Origin: Denitratimonas sp037478135
GTDB taxonomy: Bacteria; Pseudomonadota; Gammaproteobacteria; Xanthomonadales; Xanthomonadaceae
Assembly (NCBI RefSeq): GCF_037478135.1
Contig: NZ_JBBHDV010000002.1
Location: 248,001-312,000, forward strand
Direction of reading: 5' to 3'
DNA length: 64,000 nucleotides
In this document: piece after piece, positions 41,137 to 50,514 of the stretch
Numbering within the stretch: position 1 is the stretch's first letter
Layout: every line of letters begins with the position of its first letter
Position numbers and translations under genes: made by a program
Notes under the pieces: generated by a model
Told to the model about the DNA's origin: nothing
Database searches by the model: none
What the model saw: the letters and a program-made list of their open reading frames with translations, nothing else

Positions 41137-44037
41137 ATGATGCGAAACCGGAAAAAATCTTTCGATATCAAACGTCTGCCACTTGCCTTGGCGGTATTCG
41201 GGTGCCTTTACGGCGCCGCCGCCTTCGCCCAAGAGAGTGAAGAGGAGACGACTGAGGCGCCTCGTGAGGAAGCTTCCCAGCTTGAACGGGTGACGGTTAC
41301 CGGTTCGCTGCTGCGCCGCGCCGAGTACGACGCGGTGTCGCCGATCCAGATCATTTCGGCCGATACCAACGTCGCACTCGGCCAGATGGAGGTTTCCGAG
41401 TTCCTGCAGAAGTCCAGCATCGCTGCCGGTTCCACCCAGATCAGCCATCAGTTCGGTGCCTATGTGACTGCCGGCGGTGTAGGTGCGCAGACCTTGTCGC
41501 TACGCGGTCTGGGTGCCAACCGCACCCTGGTTCTGCTTGATGGGCATCGCCCCGGTCCGGCGGGTACCCGTGGCCAGGTGGCGGCGTTCGATCTGAACGT
41601 ACTGCCGTCTTCGATCATCCAGCGTGTGGAACTGCTGAAGGACGGTTCCTCGTCGATCTACGGCTCCGACGCCGTGGCCGGTGTGGCCAACGTCATCACC
41701 CGCAAGTCGTTCGACGCGCCCGAGATCACCGCAGCGTTCCGCGCTCCGTTCAATCGCGGCGGTGAGGTGTTCACCTTCTCGGCAGCCAACGGTTGGGGCT
41801 TCAGCAACGGCAACATCGTGGTGGCCGGTGAGTACTACAAGCAGGAGCCGCTGCAGGTCGGTGACCGCGACTTCTTCCGCTGCGCCCAGGATCTTGTGAC
41901 CGACCAGAACGGCAACAGCCTGGATCGTATCGACCGTTCGAGCCTGGCAGGCACGCCGCTGGCCGGTTGCTCGGCCACCAACCTCTACATCAATACCGTG
42001 ATGGACGCATTTCTTGGCACGCGCTATGTGCCGAGCTGGGATGGCACCACCATCGGCGCAATCCCCGGTTACCGCCCGCGTACGAACACCAACTGGGTCG
42101 GTGAGAATCCGGCTTTCTACAACGACTGGCTCAACTTCGAACATTACGGCGATACCTACATCATCCAGGATCTGGAGCGCCTCAGCGGCTACATCGCCGC
42201 AGACTTCGACTTCAGCAATGTGAGCTGGAATACGCAGCTGCTGGTCAACCGTCGCGAGAGCGAATACAAGGGCTTCCGCCAATTCTTCCCGGTAATTGCA
42301 GGTCGTCCGGGGTCGGTCTACATGTACGGCAACGATCCGGATTTCGTGAATACCTGGGTTGAATCGGGTGTCGCGCAGCCGGTGATGCCGTTCCGCTCGG
42401 AAAGCAATCAGCGGGTGGACTACATCTACCTTAACACCAACCTTTCCGGCGGGCTGGCCGGTTCGTGGATCTGGGACGTCAACGCCAACTACACCCGCTC
42501 GGATGGTCGTTACAACAACCTGTCGATCGACGCCAGCAGAACAGGCGACTGGCAGTACGGAGAAGACGCACCGACGATCAACTACTTTGATCCCGGCTTC
42601 CTCAGCGGTGAACGAATGGATGAGCTGGTGGGTCTGATCGGTGCCTGGGACAAGGGCAAGACGATTTATGACCAGAAGGTGTTCACGGGTCTCATGACCG
42701 GCGAGCTGTTTGAACTGCCTGCCGGTGTCGCCGGTGGCGCGATCGGCGTTGAATATCGTGAATTCAGCATCGATGACCAGCCGGGTGAGCTCTCACGTGG
42801 TGGAATGCTTTGGGGGCAAAGCTCGGCCCAGGTGACCAAGGGTGACGATGCGGTGAAGGAAGCCTTTGCCGAAATCGAGATTCCGCTGCTGGGCAACCTG
42901 CCGGGCATCGAGAATCTGACACTCAACGCTTCCGGGCGCTGGTTTGATTACGATTCGGTGGATGGCAGTGATTCGGTCTGGAAGCTGGGTCTGAGCTGGC
43001 AGATCGTGCCTTCGCTGCGTGCCCGCGCCACCAAGGGCACCTCGTTCCGTGCCCCGGGCCTGTATGAGCTGTACTTGGGCAACCAGTCCGGCTTCCAGGG
43101 CCAGTTGGCGATCGACCCCTGCATCGACTGGGGCGCCAGCAACAACATCAACATCCGCGCGAACTGTGCGGCCGCCGGTATTCCTGAGGACTACAACGGT
43201 GCACCCTCCTCGGCCCAGGTCTTCACCGGCGGTGGTGCCGGCTTCCTGAATCCGGAGCATTCCAATGCGCTGACCTACGGCATTGTCTGGACACCGGAGT
43301 TCTCGCCGATCAGTATTGCGGTTGATTATTTCGAAATCGAAGTCAGGGACCAGATCGCCAGCCTGGGTGCGGGTACCATTGTGGCGAGCTGCTACGGTGC
43401 GGACATCTACCCGAACAACTTCTGTGACCTGTTCACCCGTGCTGGGCCGGATGGAACCGAGCCGTTCAAGATCGACAATATCTACGCGACCTACATCAAC
43501 CTGCACAAGCAGAAGGTGAAGGGTTTCGACCTGCTGACCCGCTTCCAGAACGACTATGCCTATGGCACGTTGACCATTGATTCGCAGGTTACCTACATCA
43601 CCCAGGATATCTCGCAGACCTTTGAAAGCCCGCTGGCCGGTGGTACGCGGTTCACGGACTGGGTGGGTGATATCGGTCGTCCGAAGCTGGTGGGTAATCT
43701 CAATGCCTCGATCAAACGCGGCGATTTCACCTATCACTGGGGCATGGACTACGTCCATCCCACGAAGGTGATCGGCGATATTCCCAACACCTATCTGGGT
43801 CGGGGCGGTGCGGTCTACGATTACAAGGCCGATTCGCGCCTGTACCACAGCGCTTCGGTGCGTTACGAGCAGCCGACCTGGTCGCTGCTGCTGGGCGTGC
43901 ACAACCTGTTCAACGCCAAACCGGACTCGATTTCCAATGGTCTGGGCGAGGGTCGCTATGGCAACGTGCCGGTTCAGGCCACGCAGTACGACTATCTGGG
44001 ACGTTCGCTTTTCGTGCGCTACAACCAGAAGTTCTGA
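41137..44037 (+). CDS. TonB-dependent outer-membrane receptor
   Basis: A 966-residue outer-membrane transporter. The signal peptide (about 1-31, ending AAAFA/QES) is followed by an acidic stretch and a TonB-box-like ERVTVTGSLLRR. The plug domain (about 60-175) has LSLRGLGANRTLVLLDG and LLKDGSSSIYGSDAVAGVANVIT; the rest is a beta-barrel ending in the aromatic YNQKF. The ligand is unknown; receptors of this type in Lysobacterales often sit beside peptidases or glycosidases. GGGGAG lies 5 nt before ATG ATG at 41137. A strong terminator follows. Confidence 0.93.
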   Translation: MMRNRKKSFDIKRLPLALAVFGCLYGAAAFAQESEEETTEAPREEASQLERVTVTGSLLRRAEYDAVSPIQIISADTNVALGQMEVSEFLQKSSIAAGSTQISHQFGAYVTAGGVGAQTLSLRGLGANRTLVLLDGHRPGPAGTRGQVAAFDLNVLPSSIIQRVELLKDGSSSIYGSDAVAGVANVITRKSFDAPEITAAFRAPFNRGGEVFTFSAANGWGFSNGNIVVAGEYYKQEPLQVGDRDFFRCAQDLVTDQNGNSLDRIDRSSLAGTPLAGCSATNLYINTVMDAFLGTRYVPSWDGTTIGAIPGYRPRTNTNWVGENPAFYNDWLNFEHYGDTYIIQDLERLSGYIAADFDFSNVSWNTQLLVNRRESEYKGFRQFFPVIAGRPGSVYMYGNDPDFVNTWVESGVAQPVMPFRSESNQRVDYIYLNTNLSGGLAGSWIWDVNANYTRSDGRYNNLSIDASRTGDWQYGEDAPTINYFDPGFLSGERMDELVGLIGAWDKGKTIYDQKVFTGLMTGELFELPAGVAGGAIGVEYREFSIDDQPGELSRGGMLWGQSSAQVTKGDDAVKEAFAEIEIPLLGNLPGIENLTLNASGRWFDYDSVDGSDSVWKLGLSWQIVPSLRARATKGTSFRAPGLYELYLGNQSGFQGQLAIDPCIDWGASNNINIRANCAAAGIPEDYNGAPSSAQVFTGGGAGFLNPEHSNALTYGIVWTPEFSPISIAVDYFEIEVRDQIASLGAGTIVASCYGADIYPNNFCDLFTRAGPDGTEPFKIDNIYATYINLHKQKVKGFDLLTRFQNDYAYGTLTIDSQVTYITQDISQTFESPLAGGTRFTDWVGDIGRPKLVGNLNASIKRGDFTYHWGMDYVHPTKVIGDIPNTYLGRGGAVYDYKADSRLYHSASVRYEQPTWSLLLGVHNLFNAKPDSISNGLGEGRYGNVPVQATQYDYLGRSLFVRYNQKF

Positions 44038-44066
44038 TCTGACTGCTTGAGTCAGTTGCAACTTGG

Positions 44067-44098
44067 CGAGGCCCGGCGAAAGCCGGGCCTCGTCTTTT
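44067..44098 (+). terminator. Rho-independent terminator after the TonB receptor
   Basis: An 11-bp stem CGAGGCCCGGC / GCCGGGCCTCG with a GAAA tetraloop, followed by TCTTTTG, 30 nt after the receptor stop codon. Confidence 0.92.
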
Positions 44099-44254
44099 GT
44101 CGGGCGCCATCCTGCATGCTTGACTGATACAGGTCGTGAGCGCGGCCTTGGACCTGCATCACTGATGTCAGCAAGGCTGAGCGCCGTAGCGGTGCGGAAG
44201 TGGAGTGGTTACGAACGGCGGAGTGGCCATACCCGGTTCGTCCGCGGGTCGACG

Positions 44255-45136
44255 CTATTCCAGTTCGCGATGGAAGGTCACGGCACGGGTGCGGCCCTGG
44301 TCGCGCCAGTGTGCGGCCAGCCATTCGGCGCAGTAGACCGAGCGGTGGCGGCCGCCGGTGCAGCCGAATGCCAGGGTCACGTAGCTGCGGGTGTCGCTTT
44401 CAAAACGCGGCAGCCAGTGGTCGAGGAACGCGGCAACGTGGCCGAGGTAGTCGTTGACCGGCTCCTGCTGCTCGAAGAACTCGCGCACCGGCGCGTCGCG
44501 TCCGGAAAGCGGGCGCAGGCGTGGATCCCAGTGCGGGTTCGGCAGGCAGCGCACGTCGAACACGAAGTCGGCATCGCCCGGCACGCCGTGGCGGTAGGCG
44601 AAGGACTGCACCAGCAGCGACAGGCCAGGGCGGGTGTTGCTGGCCAGTTCGGTCACGACCCAGCGGCGCAGCTGGTGCACGTTCATCTGGCTGCTGTCCA
44701 GCACCCGGTCGGCGATGGCGATCAGCGGTTTCAGGCGCTGGCGTTCCTGCGCGATGGCATCGGCCAGCGGTAGCCCGTCCAGGCTCAGTGGATGGCGTCG
44801 GCGGGTTTCGCTGTAGCGCCGGATCAGCACCTCGTCTTCGGTATCCAGAAAGATCAGCCGGTGCTGCCAGCCCATGCCGCCCACCTGGGCCAGCGAATGC
44901 GGCAGCTGGATCAGGCCTTCGGGCCGGTTGCGCACGTCGATGCCGACCGCCAGGCGGGGCGGGGTTTCGGCGCTGGCGGTGATGTTGGCGACGAACGCCG
45001 GCAGCAGTTCGGCCGGCAGGTTGTCGACGCAGTAGTAGTCCAGGTCTTCCAGCGTGCGCAGCACCACGCTCTTGCCGGAGCCGGAAAGTCCGCTGACGAT
45101 CAGCAGGGGCTGGGCGGAATCGGGTGGCGTATTCAT
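44255..45136 (-). CDS. rapZ: RNase adapter protein RapZ
   Basis: A 293-residue P-loop protein with Walker A GLSGSGKS (about 16-23), DLDYYCVDNLP and a C-terminal GCTGGRHRSVY motif. In E. coli RapZ directs RNase E to the GlmZ sRNA and so tunes amino-sugar synthesis. Its start overlaps the hprK stop by 4 nt. It is the last gene of the cluster that begins with kdsD. The 156 nt downstream hold the receptor terminator and no gene. Confidence 0.97.
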   Translation of the reverse strand: MNTPPDSAQPLLIVSGLSGSGKSVVLRTLEDLDYYCVDNLPAELLPAFVANITASAETPPRLAVGIDVRNRPEGLIQLPHSLAQVGGMGWQHRLIFLDTEDEVLIRRYSETRRRHPLSLDGLPLADAIAQERQRLKPLIAIADRVLDSSQMNVHQLRRWVVTELASNTRPGLSLLVQSFAYRHGVPGDADFVFDVRCLPNPHWDPRLRPLSGRDAPVREFFEQQEPVNDYLGHVAAFLDHWLPRFESDTRSYVTLAFGCTGGRHRSVYCAEWLAAHWRDQGRTRAVTFHRELE

Positions 45137-46095
45137 GTCCTGGGCTCGCGTCGCATCTGGTGGGCTTGGCGGTCGATGAAAGTCTGGGCGGCGTCGAAGC
45201 CGCGGCTCTTGAGCACATGGGCGCGCACCGCGGCTTCGGCCAGTACTGCCAGGTTGCGGCCTGCGGCCACCGGCAGGGTGATCTGCGGGATGTCCAGATC
45301 CAGCACCCGCCGGGTGCCGACATCGCCGTAGAGGCGTTCCATTTCACGTCCTTCGACACTCAGTGTCTCCTGGCGTTGCAGGTGCACGATCAGGCGCAGG
45401 TACTTGTTGCGTTTGACCGCGGTATCGCCATACATCTCGCGGATGTTGAGGATGCCGATACCGCGCACTTCGAGCAGATCCTGAAGCATCTCTGGGCAGG
45501 TACCGTCGAGCATGTCCGGCGCGATCTGGGTGAACTCGGGAGCGTCGTCGGCGACCAGGCGATGACCGCGCGAGATCAGCTCCAGTGCCAGTTCGCTCTT
45601 GCCCAGACCGGATTCGCCGGTCAGCAGCACGCCGATCGAATGCACTTCCATGAATACCCCGTGCAGCGTGATGCGTCGCGCCAGCGCGCGTGCCATGTGG
45701 TACTGGAAGTAGGTCAGCAGTTCGTGCCCGCGCCGATCTGAAATCCACAAGGGCGTGCCGGACTCATTGGCGGCGTCGCGCAGATCGTCGGGGATGTCGC
45801 GGTTGCGCGCCACCACCAGTGCCAGCGGCGTGTCATTGACGATGCGTGCCAGGGTCTCCCAGCGCTGGCGTGGATCCAGGTCATCCAGATAATTCAGTTC
45901 CTCGCTGCCGACGATCTGCACCTTGTTGGCGTGGATCGTGTTCAGATAACCGGCCAGCGCGGGGCGACGTGCGAGGTGCTCGCCGGATTCCAGCACCCGC
46001 TGTTCTCCATGCTGGCCAGCGACCCAGCGCAGCGCGAGGCGATGCTCCAGTTGGTCGAAGAGTTCGCGGGCGGTGATATGGGTCGGGATCGACAT
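45133..46095 (-). CDS. hprK: HPr kinase/phosphorylase
   Basis: A 320-residue bifunctional enzyme that phosphorylates and dephosphorylates HPr at Ser46. The Walker A loop is GESGLGKSELAL (about 158-169), and the family signature is LEVRGIGILNIREMYGDTAVKRNK. The start at 46095 (MSIPTHITARELFDQL) is typical. HPr in this window does have the target serine. The gene lies between ptsN and rapZ, with rapZ overlapping by 4 nt. Confidence 0.96.
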   Translation of the reverse strand: MSIPTHITARELFDQLEHRLALRWVAGQHGEQRVLESGEHLARRPALAGYLNTIHANKVQIVGSEELNYLDDLDPRQRWETLARIVNDTPLALVVARNRDIPDDLRDAANESGTPLWISDRRGHELLTYFQYHMARALARRITLHGVFMEVHSIGVLLTGESGLGKSELALELISRGHRLVADDAPEFTQIAPDMLDGTCPEMLQDLLEVRGIGILNIREMYGDTAVKRNKYLRLIVHLQRQETLSVEGREMERLYGDVGTRRVLDLDIPQITLPVAAGRNLAVLAEAAVRAHVLKSRGFDAAQTFIDRQAHQMRREPRT

Positions 46096-46246
46096 GCGGG
46101 TGCGGAGGGCAGGATGACGGATCCAAGTATGGCGCCGGGGCGCGGCAAAGTCCTGACGGCCCGGCGTTCGGGCCGGGCATCGGGCAAGGATCAGTATCGC
46201 AGTTGCCGGGTTGCAGCGCGGTTGCTGTCCGCCTTGCGCAATGGCC

Positions 46247-46720
46247 TCAGGCGGCCAGGTGGGCGAGTTGCCAGTCCGACAGCACGGTGTGCAGTTCGCA
46301 GTCGCCGGGGGTATTGCGCAGGCGGGTGCAGAACGCGCTGTCGCTGAACATCTCTGCCAGTTGCGACAGCAGCAGCAGGTGCTGCTGGTTGAAGTGCTCG
46401 GGTACCACCAGCGCGAACAGCAGGTCCACCGGGACACCGTCGCTGGCATCGAACGGCAATGGCGCAGCCAGCTGCAGGAACGCGCCGACCGGTGTACTGA
46501 TCCCGGCCAAACGACCATGCGGAATCGCCACACCGTGGCCCAGGCCGGTGGAGCCGAGCCGTTCGCGGGCACAGAGACTGTCGAAAATCTGGCGTTCCAG
46601 TTCGGGGTCGGCTTCGGGCAGCGCCAGGGTGGCGGCAGCCAGTTCGAGCAGGCGTTTCTTGCTGGTGGCACTGGTACCCGCACGCACGCGCGCGGGTACC
46701 AGCAGGTCGATCAGATGCAT
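46247..46720 (-). CDS. ptsN: PTS IIA-Ntr (nitrogen regulatory) protein
   Basis: A 157-residue IIA-Fru/Ntr domain with the phospho-His H68 in GLGHGVAIPHGR. It has no transport partner and regulates through its phosphorylation state, in other bacteria affecting potassium uptake, envelope and sigma-54-linked functions. It follows hpf and rpoN, the usual order. There are 151 nt between it and hprK with no gene. Confidence 0.95.
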   Translation of the reverse strand: MHLIDLLVPARVRAGTSATSKKRLLELAAATLALPEADPELERQIFDSLCARERLGSTGLGHGVAIPHGRLAGISTPVGAFLQLAAPLPFDASDGVPVDLLFALVVPEHFNQQHLLLLSQLAEMFSDSAFCTRLRNTPGDCELHTVLSDWQLAHLAA

Positions 46721-46760
46721 GTTGTGTTGCCCCTGCCAGGCCTACGGCCTGCTTTCCCAC

Positions 46761-47084
46761 TCAGCCCACTTCAGCGGTGCGGATGCTCTGGTCTGAGCGA
46801 TGCTTGGTGAGCTTTTCCTTGTGTTTGATCACCTGGCGGTCGAGCTTGTCGAGCAACTGGTCGATGGCGGTATACATGTCCTCGGCCGAGGCTTCGGCAT
46901 GGATGGTGTGGCCGGCGAGATTGAGGGTGGCGTCGACTTTCTGCTGCAGACGCTCCACCGACAGGGTGATGCGGCCATCCATCAGGTCATCGGAGTGGCG
47001 GCGCAGCTTTTCCAGTTTGGACTCGATCGTGTCGCGCAACGCGGCAGTGACTTCGATCTGGTGTCCGACAATCTCGATACGCAT
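46761..47084 (-). CDS. hpf: Ribosome hibernation-promoting factor, short form
   Basis: A 107-residue protein matching short HPF/YhbH: MRIEIVGHQIEVTAALRDTIESKLEKL with the basic KHKEKLTKHR near the end. It binds the decoding centre and supports 100S ribosome dimers in slow growth. AGGAGG lies 7 nt before the ATG, a strong Shine-Dalgarno. It sits downstream of rpoN as in most proteobacteria. Confidence 0.96.
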   Translation of the reverse strand: MRIEIVGHQIEVTAALRDTIESKLEKLRRHSDDLMDGRITLSVERLQQKVDATLNLAGHTIHAEASAEDMYTAIDQLLDKLDRQVIKHKEKLTKHRSDQSIRTAEVG

Positions 47085-47260
47085 GACAAACCTCCTGTTG
47101 CTGCCTTGCGGCTGATGCTCCGGCAGTGCTGCCGGGCGGGAAACGTGATGCGGTACAGCCATCACGTCGATCTTGTTGCGTGTCCCGGGTCTCTTAACCC
47201 AGAGGGCGTTAACTCAACGTAAAACCTGTCTCTTTTCTCTGCATGTGGGCGCGCGTTCGC

Positions 47261-48694
47261 TCATTCAAGCCGCTGCCTTTCGTTGCTTGACGCAAGGCCC
47301 ATTGCTTCACGGTATTTTGCCACGGTGCGACGCGCCACCGTGACGCCCTCGCGCTCCAGTTCCTTGACCAGACTGGCGTCGGACAGCGGTTTGCGCGGGT
47401 TCTCCTGTTCGATCAGACGGCGGATCATGGCCTGGATCGCGGTGCTGGAGGCGCTGCCACCATCGGCCGTGGCCAGGCTGGATGAGAAGAAGTGCTTGAA
47501 CTCGAAGGTGCCGCGCGGGGTGTGCAGGTACTTGCGCGTGGTGACGCGGGAAATCGTGGATTCGTGCAGTTCCAGTTCCTCGGCGACCTCGCGCAGCACC
47601 AGCGGGCGCATCGCTTCCGGGCCGTAGTCGAGGAATCCGGACTGGTGGCGGACGATGCATTGCGCCACGCGCAGCACGGTGTCGGCGCGGGTTTCCAGGC
47701 TCTTGATCAGCCAGCGCGCTTCCTGCAGCTGGCCGCGCAGATAGGCGGTATCGCTCTTTCCGGCCACGCCGATGAGGGATTCGTAATGTCGATTGATACC
47801 AAGGCGCGGGCGGCAGCCGGGCCCGAGTCGGACCTGCCAGGTGTCCTGGTGGCGGGTGACATAGGCATCGGGTGTGATGTAGTCCGGTGGCGCCGAGCCA
47901 TAGGCGGAACCCGGGCGCGGATCGAGCGAGCGCAGCAGTTGCACCGCTTCGTTCATGGTGTCCGTATCCACGCCCAGCTGTGCGGCGAGCCGTTCCGGGC
48001 CGAGCTTGGCGAGGGGTTCCAGGTGCTCCTGCGCCAGGCGACGTGCGAGCACGACGACATCGGTGGTGTCGCTGGGTGAGAGTTGCACGAGCAGGCATTC
48101 GGACAGCGAGCGCGCGCCCACGCCGAGCGGGTCGAAGCGCTGGATGCGGTGCAGTACGGCTTCGATTTCGTCCAGCTCCACGATGAGGTCGGGATGCAGG
48201 CCGTCGCGCAGGGCGTCCAGGGTTTCACCCAGATAGCCGTCTTCGCCGATGGCATCGATCAGCGCCGCCGCGATGGCGTGGTCGCGTGGCGACATCGGGG
48301 TCAGGTTCAATTGCCACAGCAGGTGGTCGTGCAGGTCCTGTCCGGTGTCGGCCAGGGTGTTTTCGCGCTCTTCGTCGCCTTCGCTGCCGGGCGCGTTGGC
48401 GCGGCTGCCGTAGTCTTCCAGATCCCAGTCCGGGGTATCCAGCGGGTAGTCTTCGGCCTCGTCCCCGGTGGCGGCGTCGCTGCGCTCTTCAGCCGGGCTG
48501 TCGTGGCTGTCGTGGTTGGCGGCGGCATCGGGTTCGGCTTCTTCCGGGCGCTCCAGCAGCGGGTTGGATTCGATCGCCTCGGTGATCTCGGCTTCCAGTT
48601 CCATGCTGGACAGCTGCAACAGCCGGATCGCCTGACGCAGTTGCGGCGTCAGGGTCAGGCTCTGTCCGAGTTTGAGTTGCAGGGCGGGTTTCAC
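47261..48694 (-). CDS. rpoN: RNA polymerase sigma-54 factor
   Basis: A sigma-54 of about 477 residues. Region I is the Gln/Leu-rich LQLKLGQSLTLTPQLRQAIRLLQLSSMELEAEI, region II is acidic (about 48-115), and the C-terminal RpoN box ARRTVAKYREAMG binds the -24 element. The GTG at 48694 (V)KPALQLKLG matches family starts; a GTG at 48715 overlapping the lptB stop would add seven residues and cannot be excluded. It serves promoters that need enhancer-binding activators. Confidence 0.97.
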   Translation of the reverse strand: MKPALQLKLGQSLTLTPQLRQAIRLLQLSSMELEAEITEAIESNPLLERPEEAEPDAAANHDSHDSPAEERSDAATGDEAEDYPLDTPDWDLEDYGSRANAPGSEGDEERENTLADTGQDLHDHLLWQLNLTPMSPRDHAIAAALIDAIGEDGYLGETLDALRDGLHPDLIVELDEIEAVLHRIQRFDPLGVGARSLSECLLVQLSPSDTTDVVVLARRLAQEHLEPLAKLGPERLAAQLGVDTDTMNEAVQLLRSLDPRPGSAYGSAPPDYITPDAYVTRHQDTWQVRLGPGCRPRLGINRHYESLIGVAGKSDTAYLRGQLQEARWLIKSLETRADTVLRVAQCIVRHQSGFLDYGPEAMRPLVLREVAEELELHESTISRVTTRKYLHTPRGTFEFKHFFSSSLATADGGSASSTAIQAMIRRLIEQENPRKPLSDASLVKELEREGVTVARRTVAKYREAMGLASSNERQRLE

Positions 48695-48711
48695 CGTATA
48701 TCCGTGCCAGA

Positions 48712-49431
48712 TCACATGCGGAAGCTGTCACCAAGGTATACGCGGCGCACGTCCGGGTTGTCGAGCAGTTCATCCGGTTTGCCCTGCGCCAGCACGCCGC
48801 CGTCGCTCAGGATGTAGGCCCGGTCACAGATGCCCAGGGTCTCGCGCACGTTGTGGTCGGTGATCAGCACGCCGATGCCGCGGGTCTTGAGGTGGCGGAT
48901 GATCTTCTGGATGTCGCCGACCGAGATCGGATCGACCCCGGCGAAGGGTTCGTCCAGCAGCATGAAGCGCGGCTTGGCCGCCAGTGCGCGGGCGATTTCC
49001 ACGCGCCGGCGTTCGCCACCGGACAGACTGGCGCCGCGTTGGTTGGCGACGTGGGCGACCTGGAGTTCTTCCAGCAGCGCGAGCAGTTCGTTTTCGCGCC
49101 CCTGGGCGTCGAGATCGTCGCGCAGTTCCAGTGCGGCCATGACGTTCTGGCTGACGCTCAGGCGGCGGAAGATCGAAGGCTCCTGCGGCAGGTAGCCGAC
49201 GCCGCGACGGGCGCGCTTGTGCATCGGCAGGGCGGTGATGTCGTCGCCATCGAGCACGATTTCACCGCCATCGGCCGCGACCAGGCCCACGATCATGTAG
49301 AAGCAGGTGGTCTTGCCGGCGCCGTTCGGGCCAAGCAGGCCGACCACTTCGCCGGCCGCCAGGTGCAGGCCGAAATCCTTGACGACATCGCGCGTGCGGT
49401 AGCGCTTGCGCAGGTGGCGGGCGACCAGCAT
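48712..49431 (-). CDS. lptB: LPS export ABC transporter ATP-binding protein
   Basis: A 239-residue ABC ATPase driving LPS extraction by LptFG. It has Walker A GPNGAGKTT (34-42), signature LSGGERRR, Walker B RFMLLDEPFAGVDP and the switch His in ITDHNV. Its start shares one base with the lptA stop, and its end overlaps a possible rpoN start, so the lptCAB-rpoN genes are coupled. Confidence 0.98.
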   Translation of the reverse strand: MLVARHLRKRYRTRDVVKDFGLHLAAGEVVGLLGPNGAGKTTCFYMIVGLVAADGGEIVLDGDDITALPMHKRARRGVGYLPQEPSIFRRLSVSQNVMAALELRDDLDAQGRENELLALLEELQVAHVANQRGASLSGGERRRVEIARALAAKPRFMLLDEPFAGVDPISVGDIQKIIRHLKTRGIGVLITDHNVRETLGICDRAYILSDGGVLAQGKPDELLDNPDVRRVYLGDSFRM

Positions 49432-49961
49432 CAGTCCGCCGGCGGCTTGTTCGAAGGCTGGATCGTCAGGTGGATGCGCCCACCGCTGCCGCCATCGCCG
49501 GAAATGTGGCCGTTGCGGGTGTCGTAGGTGACGCGCGCACCACGGAAGACGTCGCGGCCCTGATCGATCCGCACCGCGCCGGTCAGCAGCACGGTTTCGC
49601 TGGAGGTGTCGTACTGGATGCGGTTGGCCTGCGCCTTCATCAACACGCCGTCGTCGTTTTCCTGCTGCAGCAGGGCAGGTTCGCCCAGCAGCACCACGCG
49701 CGTGACATTGCCGTTCTCGCGGCTGACGGTGGCGTGCGCTGCTTCGATCCGCAGCGTGCCCTGGGTGATGATGACATCGGTCAGCAGGGTGTCGCCGTGT
49801 TGGGAAATCAGGCCATCCAGGCCGCCGGCGTGCACGTCCAGTGGCTGGTCGCGGTCACTGGAACGTGCCAGTACGGCTCCGCTGGCCAGCAATACGATGC
49901 AACCCAGCAGGATCGCCCGCAGCGCAGGCTCAACGACGCGAGGCGGAAACGGGGGTGTCAT
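49431..49961 (-). CDS. lptA: LPS transport periplasmic protein LptA
   Basis: A 176-residue periplasmic protein that carries LPS from LptC to LptD. A signal peptide (about residues 14-32, cleavage after AVLA) is followed by the OstA-like beta-jellyroll with DVIITQGTLRIEAAHATV and VLLTGAVRIDQGRDVFRGARVTYDTRNG. The start overlaps the end of lptC by 32 nt; a GTG at 49937 would cut the overlap. Confidence 0.93.
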   Translation of the reverse strand: MTPPFPPRVVEPALRAILLGCIVLLASGAVLARSSDRDQPLDVHAGGLDGLISQHGDTLLTDVIITQGTLRIEAAHATVSRENGNVTRVVLLGEPALLQQENDDGVLMKAQANRIQYDTSSETVLLTGAVRIDQGRDVFRGARVTYDTRNGHISGDGGSGGRIHLTIQPSNKPPAD

Positions 49962-50514
49962 AGTGGCCGGTGACCTCGTTCAGAAGCTGGAAGCGGCGGG
50001 TTTCCATATCGGCACGGAAACCACGGCCTGCAAGTATAGAGTGGGGTGAGGAGAACGTGACCAGCTGTTCGCTGCTGGCGCGGCGGGCCTTGGGGAAGAT
50101 CGTCAATTGCGTGGTGCGGAAGGCCAGTGGGCCGTCCTCGGCGCTGGCCGGGCCGTCGAGTGCGACATCGCCATCCAGACGCAGCTCCTCGCCATCGGCG
50201 GCGGCCCAGGCGCGGTCAGCGCGTGCCAGCCAGGCCTGTTCCTCGTGATCGGGAAAGCGGAAGCGCGGCTGGTCGATCGAGATCGTGCCCAGATGCGGAT
50301 GCCGGCTCAGCAGCGGGCCGGTGACGCGGAAGGATTCCTGGCCGGCCTCATCCAGCGCGACCAGTTCGAAATCCACGAGGAAATAATCCGAGCGTGGTGG
50401 CCCGACCAGCGGCTCGCTGGATTCGGGGCGGTAGATCTGCCACAGCGCCAGCCCGCTGCCGACCGCGGCCAGCAACAGCACGGCGCCGGGAATCCAGTCC
50501 GGCAGCCTCCTCAT
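49930..50514 (-). CDS. lptC: LPS export system protein LptC
   Basis: A 194-residue bitopic inner-membrane protein linking LptBFG to LptA. A transmembrane helix (about 9-26) leads into a periplasmic jellyroll with YFLVDFELVALDEAGQESFRVTGPLLSRHPHLGTISIDQPRF. Its start overlaps the kdsC stop (ATGA). Sequence conservation in this family is low, but position between kdsC and lptA supports the call. Confidence 0.92.
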   Translation of the reverse strand: MRRLPDWIPGAVLLLAAVGSGLALWQIYRPESSEPLVGPPRSDYFLVDFELVALDEAGQESFRVTGPLLSRHPHLGTISIDQPRFRFPDHEEQAWLARADRAWAAADGEELRLDGDVALDGPASAEDGPLAFRTTQLTIFPKARRASSEQLVTFSSPHSILAGRGFRADMETRRFQLLNEVTGHYDTPVSASRR

